This document shows positions 11,757-24,186 of a stretch of DNA of 64,000 nt, piece after piece (the stretch's first letter is position 1; the number at the start of each line of letters is the position of its first letter). Origin of the DNA: Platerodrilus igneus (lineage: Eukaryota > Arthropoda > Insecta > Coleoptera > Lycidae). The stretch spans positions 14,478,001-14,542,000 of the forward strand of contig JARFIW010001469.1 in assembly GCA_036346225.1 (NCBI GenBank). Direction: 5' to 3'. The position numbers and the translations under genes are program-made. The notes below the pieces were generated by a model. The model saw nothing but the letters and a program-made list of their open reading frames with translations, was not told where the DNA came from and ran no database searches.

Positions 11757-11889
11757 ATTTGATGGGATAAACTTAAAACAAAATCGTTCTCAACTTTCCA
11801 TTGAGGGTAATCCTCAGGCGACGCCAAAATTTTCTCACGTAACGACACATACCAATTTTCTAAATTATCAAGCTTGACCTCTATTAAAT

Positions 11890-13123
11890 TTACAACATGT
11901 TTTTCTTCCGAGTTGCACGACTTAGACAGTCAGGGACTACGTTAAACTTTCCTTTCCTGTGTACTAAATCAAACGAATGTTGTCTTAACCTTACAGCCCA
12001 TCTAGCTAACTTTCCTGTAGGGTTCTGCAAATTACTCAACCAAAGCAACGAAAAATGGTCTGTTACGACCGTGAAACGAACTCCTTCAACCCATGGACGG
12101 AATTTTTCAATGGCAAAGATTACCGCAAGGCACTCCTTCTCCGTCGTTGAATAATTTCGTTCAGCTCGATTAAGGGTTTTGCTGGCATACGATATAACAC
12201 GTTCTTCTCCACTAACATTCTGAATTAATACGGCACCTAGACCCGTATTACTTGCATCACACTCAATAATAAAAGGAGCAGAATAATCCGGCTGCGCCAG
12301 AAGTGGTGCAGACACTAAAGCCTCTTTAATCGACACAAAGGAAGCCTCTGCTTCTGAAGTCCACGTAACGACTTGACCTTTTTCTTTTCTTGACTAGATC
12401 ATTGATTGGTGAAACTAACGATGAAAAGTCTTTAATGAAACGACGGTACCAACTACACATACCAAGGAATCTCTTAACTTCAGTGGTGGTCTTTGGGCGT
12501 GGAAAATTGACCATAGCTGACACCTTATCTGGATCCGTCCTTAAAGAATTTGACCCTACTATATAACCGAGAAACTTGAGTGACTTCTTAAAAACTCGCA
12601 CTTTTCTAAATTCAATGTTAAATTTGCCTCTCGAATGCGTTCCTTGACTTCGTACAATAACTTTAGATGTTCTTCAAACGTCGATGAGCACAGAATTATA
12701 TCATCCAAATAGCAGAAAACGTATGGTTCGAATTTCGGACCGAAAATTGCATCGACTAAACGCTGTTGAGTCTGTGCAGCATTTTTAAACCAAACGGCAT
12801 CGTCACAAATCTATACTGTCCCGCGAAATAACGCTAAACGCTGTTTTATCCTTCGATGATTCACTAAGAGGGACCTGCCAAAATGACTTTCGCAAATCAA
12901 GACTAGAAATATAATTAGCATTACGTAACATCCCTAGAATTCTGTCTATATTAGGAAGAGGGTAACTGTCATGGACCGTAACATCGTTCAATGCTCTTCC
13001 GTCGAAGCAAAATCTATATTCTTTACTATCTTTTTTCTTGACTAATAACACGGGCGAATTCCATGGACTCTGACACGGTTCTACTACTTTTAATCGAATC
13101 ATTTTATCTAACTCCTTATCCAA
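11890..13123 (-). pseudogene. reverse transcriptase and RNase H of element B, broken
   Basis: Pieces in order: 12803-13123 has the fingers and palm start (SPWNSPVLLVKKKDS, YRFCFDGRALN, SSLDLRKSFWQVPL). A frame break follows, and the catalytic YLDD lies near 12702-12713 in another frame (FCYLDDIILCSS). 12326-12601 holds the thumb/connection (FLGYIVGSN, RFLGMCSWYRRFIKDF). 11890-12336 is RNase H with FIIECDASNTGLGAVL, TEKECLAVIFAIEKFRPW and TDHFSLLWL. It copies genomic RNA into DNA and degrades the template. At least three frameshifts separate the pieces. Confidence 0.88.
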
Positions 13124-14164
13124 CTCTTTACTAATATAGGAGACATAACATAGGGTCTTTTCCTGAAGGGTTTTGCATCTCCTGTATCGATATCCATCTC
13201 AATCATATTAGTACGCCCTAATTTATCAGCACTAGAAATTTCTCGAAATGAATCTATGGCAGTTTGCGCCTGTGACCTCTGATTAATCGACAAATCATCC
13301 AAATTGAGTAAACAGTCACTATATTTTAGGGGAACTGATGATGGACCCACATACGGAACACTACTTTCCGCATCACCTTGCACATGCCAGGAATTATCCT
13401 TAAAATTTGCTATCAATCCAAATAGCTTAGCAAAATCACTACCAAATATAAATGCGTGTGGTAAAGATGGCACTACGAGAGCATTAAGAACACGACATTG
13501 TTTTCCTACTGAAATGGGCAAATCTACGATTCCTTCGACTGGTTTCAAGGCTCCATCTGCTGTGAAAATACCTTGTTTCTGTGACCTGAAAATTTTTAAC
13601 TCTAACCTATTGATTAAAGGAATAGCAAGAGACCCAACTACCGATGTAGTACATCCTGAATCCAAAAGACCAGTGACATCTATATCAAATAATTTAACCA
13701 TCACATATGGCCGATTATCACCAGATTTTTCAACAAATAACGAATCAGTTTTGGGCTGAGGGTTATTACGACAAAAATTTTCTACTACTTTTAACCATTC
13801 AGACCACTCTTTTCTACAAAAATAATTCTTCTGTTCACAAGTCATAACTGCCGCCTTATGAGAAGGAATGGAATGCCGGCCGGTAACATCCATCTCCTCA
13901 CTCGTTTTTGAACATGCTGGACACCTATCACGCGTAACTCCTTTATGACCGCAACCGTAGCAAAAATTCTTTTGGGAATCTACAATACCGAAATGAATGA
14001 CCATGTCGCGAACAATTCCAACACCCTGAAATAATTTTCGTTGGACCTGAAGAACTAGCATGGGTAGGTACTGGAAAAGTTTTATTATTACTTATAGTCT
14101 GAACTTGTGGAGCACACGTTTTTTGATTATCAACACGAGCTTCTGATGTAGAAGAATCTCTCAA
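13108..14164 (-). pseudogene. nucleocapsid zinc knuckles and protease of element B
   Basis: Upstream, CWNCSRHGHSFRYC is a CCHC zinc knuckle, followed in the neighbouring frame by CYGCGHKGVTRDRCPAC, a second Cys-rich module. The ORF 13108-14061 then carries the aspartic protease motif DVTGLLDSGCTTSVVGS and the FIFGSDF segment, and ends in the pol linker leading to reverse transcriptase (IEMDIDTGDAKPFRKRPY). The same arrangement, decayed, is seen on the plus strand at 29905-31930 and as a gag-only form at 53.5 kb. Confidence 0.85.
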
Positions 14165-15249
14165 ATAAATAGGGTATTTACTCTTTACTGACGAATTAGC
14201 ACTATTACGAAATTTAGCTGAGTTAGTCGACTGACTGAAAACTGATTTTGTTTCAACATCATGGCCTCTTCCAATTTTTGCATAATTTTATTAACGTAGC
14301 TGTATCCTCAATATCTGAAAGAGCAAGTTGCGATATGAATTCTGGTAATAAATTTTTCCTGAGTATCCTCACTTTTGTAATTTCTGCTGGGGTGTGGGTA
14401 ATCTACTAAATAAACTTTCCACATGAGCAACGAATAGAACAATTGGTTCATCCTCTTTTGACGACGATTTTTATTGTCTCCCAGATCTCTTCCTCTGAAT
14501 GAGCGGGTAAAAATCTTCTTTCAACCTACTCTCAAGGGCTTCCCAATCTTTTACGGAATCTCTAATACTTCTAAACCACACTAAAGCATTTCCGACGAAC
14601 AATTCGACAGACGACTCAAACAAGTCTTTATATGATACCTTACGTGATTGTGCCAACTCCTTTATCCTATCCAAAAGAAATACAGCTGCTTGGGGTCTCC
14701 TGAAAATTTAACTGACCAAGAGCCAACAGGGATCGGTGGTGTAAAATATGGAAACGTATGCATAGGTGCAGCTACTGCTAACGAAGTTGTGTGATTTGCA
14801 TCACTTGCTCTGCTTGACCCTGGGCTCGGCTTCACCTTCTCGTACAATTCAGCTTCGACAGTAAGGATGGTTGCTAACAATTCCTTTTAGATAGTTCAGC
14901 TTCTTTCAGTTTGTCAGACGGGAGTCTCATACGTTTAACTCGACATGATACATGGGCAAGCCTAGAAAGTACCCTTTTAAAGATTGAATCTCCCGAATCA
15001 CCTTCAAATTCTAACACCAAATGTTTTATTGAATCGATGGTAGCATTTATCTCTCTACATTCTTCCTCAAATTCTACCCTATATACTGACAGATCTACTA
15101 AACAATCAGGTTTCCTACTTCTTTCGCTAACAATCTACCTAGAATTTTCTCTTTTCCATAACCGGCCTAGCACTTTCTATTCCACGGATTTTTAATTCAT
15201 ATTCCAGCTCTTCTTTGAGTAAATGAACAATTTGAAATGTTTCAGCCAT
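14165..15249 (-). pseudogene. Gag of element B, broken
   Basis: The first ATG (15249) opens MAETFQIVHLLKEELEYELK, about 250 bp inside the primer site. The frame shifts after about 35 codons and again near 14880. Later pieces (14662-14880, 14471-14674) contain VGSWSVKFSGDPKQ and then LFVGNALVWFRSIRDSVKDW, the capsid signature of arthropod gypsy Gags (FxGxAxxWFR). Past 14471 reading is fragmentary up to the zinc knuckles at about 14100. It would have formed the particle. Confidence 0.8.
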
Positions 15250-15502
15250 TTTTTAAGAATTTATTATGACAACCTAAAGTTATTTTATTTCTTGACCAAC
15301 TCAATATGACAAAAAAATTTCTTTAATGCGAATCAAACCTGTTGTGACATTCAAATAACTAATGCATAAAAGACTTGAGGTTCCAGACACGATATAAATC
15401 CTATGAAAATTTACAACCAAATTAATTTTGAGTTTACCAACTAAACCAACACATTAAGGGGTAATGAAATAACTATTTTTATAAATCAAACATCAACGAA
15501 TT

Positions 15503-15526
15503 CGAGCCTCACACGTTGTGCGCCAG
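15503..15526 (-). other. tRNA-Lys-type primer binding site of element B
   Basis: The minus strand reads TGGCGCACAACGTGTGAGGC then TCGAA, one base inside the LTR. It differs from the tRNA-Lys(1,2) complement TGGCGCCCAACGTGGGGCTC at three positions. Confidence 0.8.
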
Positions 15527-17681
15527 TGAAATGTTTATTTTTATTTGTCTAATTGATTAGTTACAAGGCTAGCCTCACGCATGGGCGCCAGTGAAACGTA
15601 ATTTATTGATACGCCTCACGTTGCCGGCACCTATGAGATGTTAATTAGGGTTAAGCCCTTCTTTACAATATTCGCGGTCTAGTCTGGGAATTACCCCAAG
15701 GGTGAGCAATGAGTTTGGGCGTGGGTATATGGTGGGCTCGACTACAAACGGGAACAAAAAAATAAATGGACGCCACTGCATCTATATAGGCAACAAGCAA
15801 AACTAAAGTATCCTACAGGAAGACGCAGAAACCTATAGGATATTATGATTATCAAAAAACTTACAAACCTCAATATACAATACCTCTGAAACCTCTGCTC
15901 TAGCTTCCGCGATGTCGAACCTGCAAGAAGATGTCACACAGAAAAATAAAATATAAGACACCGTTTGTGCCTTACAACAACAAAATATTTCGATCTTTAT
16001 AGATCGATTAGCCTGAATTCAAAACCTTAATAACACCTTACCTATGAGAAAATACTCTACTGGAAATTACTTATTCCATTACTATTAACTGATGCTGTAT
16101 CAACTTTTCCACAATCAAAATTTTGCTGATCTAATTTGATCAATGTTAAGTTCAATAAGTGAAATAAAAAGACAAAGGTATCGATTCAAAATTTAATCTA
16201 AATATGATTCTCTTTTGTTGCAAAAATTACTTGTAAATAAATTTCATTAATCAATATATAAACTTTAAAACTTTCTTAGAGTGTTCCTCTATAATCAAGA
16301 TAATCAACATTAAATAAGTTACAGAAGTTTCTGAATATACTTCTCTACATAGAGAGGTATTAGCATTTATAAGTTAGTTAATACAGTTTAGTTTTGTAAA
16401 CATCCATAAACAGATCTGTTCTGGCTTACAAGATTTTTATCTAAGGAACTTGTTACATAAACAGTTCATATGGTTTAAGCATGAAAATAATAAACTCAGA
16501 TTAACATATGTCAAAAACAGCTTAGTTCTTCTACTAATTACAACAAATTGCTAGAAAACACCTTTCATCCAAAGGTGGACTTTATACATATTTTTTATCA
16601 CTTGACATGTGCATCATAAAAGCACTTTGAATAACAACTTTTAAAGCATCTAAAGATTAAAAAATTTCTCTTATAAAGCAATCTAGTTCCAAATGAAAAA
16701 TATTTGACTTATTAAATTTTAGGTTATACTTCCAAACTAAATTTTACGTGGTATTTAAGCATAAACACATTTAGCAAACAAACTTGAAATTTACGTTACT
16801 TAACGAAGATTTACCATGATTTTGTAAATAGTAAATTAAAGCTTTAACCTTAACTAGCACACGAAATTGATTTTCAGCAAAAGGTTTATAAGTACCTGGT
16901 ACATTTAATTGTTACAGCTGCGATGTTGACGAATGTAATAGATGAGCTCGGACACTTTACTTTCCATCTGTTTGAAATTCCGAAAGATACCAAAACATGC
17001 CTGCATTAACCAAAATTCCTCGGACGTTTTAAAACAATTAATCTGATAATACTCGACCACAATCTAAGTCCATCGTTTAGCGTGTTCCTCAAATTTTGCT
17101 AAAGGATTGAATCAAGTATTAGTATTAAACACGGCTAATTAATTACACGGTCCTTACCACCAATGGATTTCTCACCACGTGTTGTAGCTGTTGCTTGAGT
17201 TGACTGGGCGGCTTACACGAGAGCTCTTTCGTCAAGCCTCCACGCGACAACCAAGCAGCCCTACCCTTCTTCTAGAGCTATCCTCAGCTCCCACTTACAA
17301 GCGGAATTCACCATGTTTGGCAGTGAAGTCTACGTACCCGCGGTTGCTTGCAAGATGGCCGTATTCTTTATTTGTCAATGCTCATAGCCTTCGCGTCATT
17401 TTCGCGCAGGCGTTATGTTTAACAAATACTCTAGTGGACGCCAGAACGCCTGTAATTTATGTAACACAAGTTACGCTCAAGGTATCCTTGATATTGAAAG
17501 TATAGAAGTCTCTGTTAAATACTCCTTATAGGTAAAAATAACATAAACGGAAAAAGTTGTTCTTCTTTATAGTACATTAAATTAATTAATGATTACACGC
17601 TAAATGACGAATTCGCAAAATAATAACAGTTAGAACTGTTTTTTTTTTATAGATATGAAATGTAACAAAAATTTTGTTACA
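15527..17681 (-). repeat. 5' LTR of element B (2,155 bp)
   Basis: Partner of 7301-9451. Differences are mostly one-base changes in A or T runs plus a few substitutions. Primer-site-like copies at about 15570-15590 and 15611-15630 show the same internal tandem structure. It should carry the promoter; AATAAA appears on the minus strand near the 3' edge of the LTR. Confidence 0.93.
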
Positions 17682-17685
17682 ACAT
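17682..17685. repeat. right target site duplication of element B (ACAT)
   Basis: ACAT immediately after the LTR end; matches 7297-7300. Confidence 0.9.
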
Positions 17686-18439
17686 CTACCAAAAGTTGTT
17701 GGAATTCATCGTCCCTAGGCACAATTTGCCATGGTCTTTCGGGATACTGTTGCTTGATCAGCATGATGGGACTGGTTTCTGTCACGGTACTAGGGGTTTC
17801 ATTGATAAAAGATTCAACCTTGGACAAATTGTCCTCCCATAAACGATGATTCCTATGTGAAGCCAAACGCAAGAACTTAACCGTCTCTTGAATATGTCGC
17901 TCAGCTGGATTAGCTTGAGGGTGCCTTATGCTACAAAACACCACTTTAATGTTTTGCCTCTCCCAATAATCCCTAAATCTTTGATTGTTAAAATAAGTAG
18001 CATTGTCTGCTAATACTCGTTTAAAAGTTCCTACTTCCCTACAAAATTGTTCCAATTTCTTGTTTGTTCCGACTGTATTACAATCCCGAGTGGGATATAA
18101 TTTGGTAAATTTTGAAAACACATCAGTCACAATCAGCACATGTTTGTGTCCTTTTGTACTTCGGACTAGATTACTCAAATAATCAATAGCAACTAAGTCC
18201 AGGGGATTTTGTACGTGGATACTTTGTACCACATCTTGACTCGTAGTATTTTTGTACTTTCCTAAAGTACATAAGTGACAAGTGTTGGTGACTGACTTTA
18301 CTAACCCTAAGTCTTTAGTTGAAAAAAACGTTTCCCTAAAAATTAACCATGTCCTTCGGATCCCTATGTGACCATATCTTAAGTGCAGATCTTTGATAAT
18401 TAATTTTGCTTGTACCCTATCCACTACATACACTTCCAA
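17686..18439 (-). pseudogene. integrase (zinc and catalytic domains) of element A, split by element B
   Basis: From the ATG at 18439: HHCC zinc module (LRYGHIGIRRTW, then CHLCTLGK), first catalytic Asp in LVAIDYLSNLV, second in RVLADNATYF, Glu in HPQANPAERHIQETV. The sequence is open into element B, where the frame soon ends. The C-terminal basic domain lies 10.4 kb away at 6996-7300. Apart from the insertion this stretch has no visible break. A frame change near 18440-18630 separates it from RNase H. Confidence 0.9.
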
Positions 18440-19518
18440 TTCTTGAATTTTTTACACAAAAGCCGTTTATCATATGGAAGTTTTAAATCCCGGTTCGTTT
18501 TCTAACTTCGTTCTAACAATCTGTAGCTCCTCACTCTGCCTCTGGTTACTCAAGATCTCCTCTTCTCCATATACTGAACCATTTTGTAGTAGACTGTTCA
18601 TGGCAATCATGATGTCACACGGTCTTTTGTTATCCATGTTCCCTGTTTCTACTAAACGCGTCTGCTATAAAATTATTTTCTCCCTTAATATATTTAATCT
18701 CAAAGTCAAACTCCTGTAGTAACAACCCCCATCGATATACTCGATTGTTAGAAAATCTGGTATTCATCAACGCACACAACGCCGAATGATCCGTTTCGAT
18801 TACAAAATGTCTTCCTATCAAAAAAAATTTTAACTTCGTAACACCAAACACCACTGCAGCCATCTCCTTCTCACTAATCGTGTAATTTACTTCATGCGGC
18901 TTTAGTGTGCGTGAAACAAAAGATATGGGCACCTCTTCCCCCTCTTGTACTTGGTACAACTCTGCTGCTAATGCACTATCCGATGCATCCGTCCTCAGTA
19001 CAAAACCTACATCAAATCTAGGATGCCTCAAAATTAGTTGGTCGTGGAATTGTTCCAACAGTGTTAGATATGCTGCCTTTTGACTTTCCGTCCAACTCCA
19101 TCTCACTCCCTTCTTCAGAAGTTTAAACAATGGACTCGCTTTTTCAGCAAATCCCGGTACAAACTTTTTATAAAAGTTAAGGACCCCCAAAAAAGCTCTT
19201 AATTTCCTAATGTTATTAGGTCTCGGATATGTCAAAAGTTCGGACAATCTTTCTTTATCGATACACATACCTTGAGTGTTCACCACATACCCCAGAAATT
19301 TAACGGTTTTGAAAAAATTCACATTTTCTATATTCAGCCTCAATCCTGCTAATTTAAGCTCTAATAATATCCGTTCTAAATGAGAGTAATGTTGTTCCTC
19401 AGTTTCACTAAAATTAAAATATCATCCACATAGTGTATGCAGAATTGCTCATATGCTCCTAAAATTGCTTGCATTGCCTTAATTAATGCTGCACTTGACG
19501 TTGACAAACCATACGGTA
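18440..19518 (-). pseudogene. reverse transcriptase C-half and RNase H of element A, frameshifted
   Basis: The RT active site YVDD is readable near 19421-19432 (CIHYVDDILI) but lies across frame breaks on both sides. From 19343 to 18630 one frame carries the thumb/connection (VKFLGYVVNTQG, LRAFLGVLNFYKKF) and RNase H (FVLRTDASDSALAAEL, ISEKEMAAVVFGV, IETDHSALCALM, then FIADAFSRNR). A linker to the integrase follows in a shifted frame (18440-18630). Confidence 0.87.
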
Positions 19519-20574
19519 CTACCTTAAAATTATAGATTTTTCCTCTACGGAAAATCCTGTGTACCTTCTAGAATCTTTGTGTAATGGAATCAGCCAGAAT
19601 GAATTCCTTAAATCTAATTTACTAAAAATAAACTTGCCACTCAATCTCGTCAAAAGTGTGTCCATGGATGGTGGACAATGGAATTGCGGTTTGGTCCGTT
19701 GATTAATTTTTCGTGCATCTAAACATAAACGAATGCTATCATCCTTTTTCTTAACTACCACCAACGGATTTATGAAATGAGTGTTTGATACCTCTATTAT
19801 GCCATCTTCCAACATTTTATTTAATTCTGCCTTCACCTGCTCCCGATATGCTGCTGGAATTGGATAAACCTTTGCGTTGAACGGTTCTGAATTATCCACT
19901 TCTAACACGTGCTCATAGCCTAACGCTGTGCTTGCTTCTACCCCCACTAATTCTGCATGTTTTTGTAATAAAGCTTGAACCTCTACTCTCCTATCCTCTG
20001 GACATCTTATTGTGTTGATCTGTTTACCTTCATCATCCTCTACCTCTACTACATTAATACTCAACCCTGTGTCATCCTCTGTGACTTCATAACTGCCCTT
20101 CCATGGCACTACCCTATCTTTAATCCTTACTACCTTCCTTTCCATATCTATCAAAACCCCTAACTTCATCATACAGTCAACACCTAAAATGCTCTGAAAC
20201 TTCAGTCCAGGTACAATTACAAACTCCTGTTCACAGCTTAAACCTCCTATATCTATCCTAAGCACCACAACACTATTTACTACAGCAAACTTCTTTTTAT
20301 TTGGAGCTACTAAATGGCTACGCTTTATAGGCATAATTCTATCACAAACCTTATCCCTAATTTTGCTGACGAATTCCTCCGATATTAAACTCGCCTCTGC
20401 CCCTGTATCAAGTAATACTTCTACATTATTCTCAAAAATTTCTATATTAATAATTGGCAAACATAATTTTTCTACAGTTTCTGGCTCTACTTCCTCCTCA
20501 ATTTTGAAAAATTCACGTGGATGTTCATATACATTTACACTGAAATCTAGTGGTCTGTCGCGTTCTAAAAATCC
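19519..20574 (-). pseudogene. protease and reverse transcriptase N-half of element A
   Basis: The frame opens at the gag stop and reads protease (VEVLLDTGAEASLISEEF), a linker, then RT fingers and palm: YPIPAAYREQVKAELNKML, INPLVVVKKKDDSIRLCLD, LDLRNSFWLIPL, YTGFSV. It ends at 19519 through a one-base shift (the frame turns into EEKSIILR). Unlike A', the protease-RT linker has no nonsense codon at the Lys shared position. Confidence 0.9.
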
Positions 20575-21932
20575 TGTCCAGGTCTGTTTTCCCTACTCGG
20601 TCCTGGTCTAGCCGTCACCTCAGCGTACGTCCTAGGCGTTTCCACTCGTTCTGTGTCTGTATTAGCAGTCCCGCTCATGTCTGGTGAACTATTCATTCTG
20701 GTAGGTCCCGGTCTCGGTGCAGGTCCCCTTCCTAAACTATTACTCCTAACGTATGGTCGTCTCTGTTCCCAATTCTGTCGCTGGTATCCGTAACTATTCC
20801 CCCGTCTAGCGTAGTTGTCCCGTCTATTGTCAAACCTAACTGTGTTGATCTGTCTTTCCCTGTTATCCGAGGTCGTCCACTACTTACGTCATCGTACCTC
20901 TGCAAGTATTCTAGAAACATTTCTCTGTCCACTATGTTCTGTAGTGCTACGTGCTGTCTTATGTCTACCTCGAAGTGTCGTGATAAATACTTAATAATTT
21001 GTCGGTCCGTCAGTGGTGGGTTCAGTTGCTTTGCTATGCTATACTTGCGTATAGCATATTGCTCCACATCCTGAAAATTCTCCTTAAATTTCCCTGTGAT
21101 TAAGTCGTCTCGTACCTGGTCTTGTCTGTGGTCACTCCAGTAGTGCTTTAAAAATTTGTTTTCAAAGTCCTGATACGTGTCTATGTCCTGTCCTACTAAA
21201 TTGTACCACGCTTCCGCATTGTCCTTTAATAAAGCCTTTATCGTATTTAGTTTAGTCTGTTCGTCAAATAAATTTCCCACTAGATTTCTTACACTATTAA
21301 TAAAAATTTGTGGATTTACCCTGTTATCGCCATAAAACTTCATGTGTTGGTCCAATGATACGCCACCTGTATAAAATCTGGGACCTTCCCCCGTTACATT
21401 TGACATGTTGTATTTGATACTACTAACTTCGCGTTCTACCCTGCCTAACTGATCCCTACATGAGTCCGTCACTTCAGTCATTTTTACATTAATCTCTTCT
21501 TCACAAAAAATGCGTACTTCGGACCTTAAATGTCCCATTTCCTGTCGAAGACCTGTAATATCCCGCTCGTTTTTATCTACCCTATTTTCAACTTCCCCCA
21601 GTTTCACGGTAAGACTATTTTTAAATTCTGTAAATTCTCTCGTCGACTTTTCTATTTTATTCCCTAATTCCTGATTTAATTGGTCAAATTTCTTATTCGA
21701 TTCTTCCCTAGCTCTATTAGATTCATCGCTTAGCTGTTCTAATTTTCTATTGGATTCTTCACTCATCCTCTCTAACATTCTCAATATCATCTCGTTTCCT
21801 TGATCCCTGATTCCGTCCTCGACTGATCTCTACTGCCTCCAGCTTCTTCCATTTTAGAATTTTCTCACACAATGCACTATCGTCACTTCCAATTTCCACT
21901 CCTTGACTCCTTAACCACTCTTTTCTCTGCAT
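20565..21932 (-). pseudogene. Gag of element A, frameshifted
   Basis: Homologous to the intact Gag at 546-1970. The expected ATG is at 21932, but a one-base loss near 21855 and changes near 21795 break the N-terminus, so the main open stretch is 20732-21790. It keeps the coiled coil (EESNRKLEQLSDESNRAREE), the capsid domain (FYGDNRVNPQIF, FENKFLKHYWSD), and loses the RG-rich tail to a one-base deletion at about 20868. The coiled coil is about 30 residues shorter than in A'. Confidence 0.88.
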
Positions 21933-22049
21933 ACGTTCTAATCACTCACACACACTCTAAAATACTCCTAAATTTATACACACACAAAAACTCTCTCTCT
22001 CAGATCGCCAGTTTCCTGGAATAAAATCACAAAAATTTTATTTGGAACT

Positions 22050-22073
22050 CGAGCCTCACTTTTGGGTCGCCAA
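22050..22073 (-). other. tRNA primer binding site of element A
   Basis: Same sequence as in A' (TGGCGACCCAAAAGTGAGGC), five bases from the LTR edge. Confidence 0.7.
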
Positions 22074-22077
22074 AGAA

Positions 22078-24186
22078 TGCTGTGAAACCTACAAAATCCG
22101 TGAACTACGCTTTATAATCGAGCCTCACTTTTGGGCGTCAATTTTGCTGTGAAACCTACAAAGTTATTAAATTACCTGGTCCGTTGACTTTCTTCTGTTA
22201 ATCGCCTCGGCTGCTCCTCTAGATAACTTTCATCCTCATACATAAAAAAAACAAACACATTCCTACCACAAACATCAACCTTAACTCTATTTACATCAAT
22301 ATTCACAATACATTAAAATTTCAAAATTAAAATTCAGCATAAATTTTAATATCAGAGAATTTCAAAATTAAATTTATTATCATTTTAAATTGCATCCAGA
22401 ATTAAAGTCCTTGTAGGATGCCTACTAATTACTATAACAATATATGCAGAGTACAAAGGGAGCATCTACCACCACTTTACGTTAATTAACCAGGTTCGTC
22501 TAATTGAGCTCAAAGACATACCCAAATTTCATCATAATCCAGAACATCAATACTAAATACCCCTTTCTACTTAAACAAGCAAATTTCACCTTAAAATTAA
22601 AATTTTATTGTTAGTACAATTTCACTAATGTCCATTTAAAGTAAATCAATTATAAAGTTATTCAACACACACCAAAATGTCAAACAAAATAGTATAATTT
22701 ACCTGAAGGTTATTGTCATCGTAGCTTCAATGTACATCGTCCCTTTAGTTAATCACACCATTCCAACAGGATTATATTTACGGCTTCTAATTCTCAACGC
22801 TTTTAAAATTTTCTCCATCACCATTTATTTAAAAGTTGTTTCTGGGCTTTTCCGGAACTCATCTGTGTATATCTGACCCTGTTTTTGTGGATCCAGACAC
22901 GTTTTTGAACCATTTAATTATTAACACCCTCGAAAAATAACAAAGAAATTCATACTTCTTTCACCAATATACGCCAAAACTGCCTACTTTTGTGTATACA
23001 TTTGTCGTTGTAAATTTTGCTAATTGGTACAGTGATACTAAATTTTATTACCTTGTATCTAAGTGCACTGAAGTACATTCATGTTAGCACGTAAATAACA
23101 AACTATTTTGAATCACTAAAATATACGAGCAAACTTTAAATTATTTTATCAAACTAAAATGCACTGTTTAACATCTTGAATCAAGTCGCGGATGTAAGAG
23201 AGCTTGTTTATATTCCCCTGGGTATATATAGCCGTTAGCCTGTCTGTCGGTCGAGTTCTCAAAACGGGTAATTCTAAAGAATTTCGTCATTCTATGTTCC
23301 CAGTCCGTAGCTCGCGCGTCGGTTTTTACGAATTTTGCACTCGCCAGTTGAAAATCTCAGAAATTCTCACACGGCACGCAAACATGTCCGAGAAAAACTA
23401 ATTAATTTTGTACAGAAATCGTTGTTTCTACCTCTGATATTTGCATCCTATTTTCAACCAATTGTGACCCTCGTGACGTTGCTTAAATCACGCCTTTTAC
23501 TATATGTGTCTTTGCTTGACGCATTTTCTCTTTTCTTTTCTAACCTGTTCGTATTGGTGCAAATTGATATTCTTTATTATCGATTATTTTAGTCCATGTG
23601 GAGTGTGAAATAACCCACCTTTAGCATTTCTCGTAACTATTATGCGACGGTTTCTACAAGATTCTTTGAAACCATTTGTTATCTACACAATTTTCGCCGT
23701 ACGTGATATTTAAACTACGCAGGTGTTCAAAATAATATTAATTCTCAGAGCTTTATTTTCTGGTATTATAATCTTGGATTTTCACAGACTTTTATGCTTA
23801 TTATTAATAATGGTTTAATTAACTCCAATTAAAATTGACTTCTATCCTTTCATTTTAGCGAATACAAGTTAAATATTAATTATTATGTGTACACTTTGTT
23901 TTACTACCGGTTACTTAAAATAGGGTTAATTAATATAAATTTTGCACGTAATTTCCATTTGTTTCTTTCCTCGGAATAATTAAATTACACGCAGAGCTTT
24001 TTAATACTGTTTCTTTTGATATAAAGCGTCTTATAAATAATTTAAATTTCTTAATTTTAATAAAACGAATGAATTTTTATGCTTCACGCTGTTATTTAAT
24101 AACGCGTACCTTTTCCAAAAGCTTCTACACAATGATGAAAATTATTTGATGTGATTATATAATTTTCTACCCTGGTCTAAATATGA

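Larger units (their letters stand above)
7301..17681 (-). mobile_element. Ty3/gypsy LTR retrotransposon B, nested in element A integrase
   Basis: 10,381 bp, minus strand: 5' LTR 15527-17681, primer site, gag, nucleocapsid-protease, reverse transcriptase, RNase H, integrase, 3' LTR 7301-9451. LTRs begin TG and end CA, and the insertion is flanked by ACAT (7297-7300 and 17682-17685). LTRs are nearly identical, which points to a recent insertion. In contrast, the internal ORFs are broken by many single-base shifts. It is a different family from A: other LTR, CCHC-containing Gag and protease motif LLDSGCTTSVVG. Confidence 0.94.
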
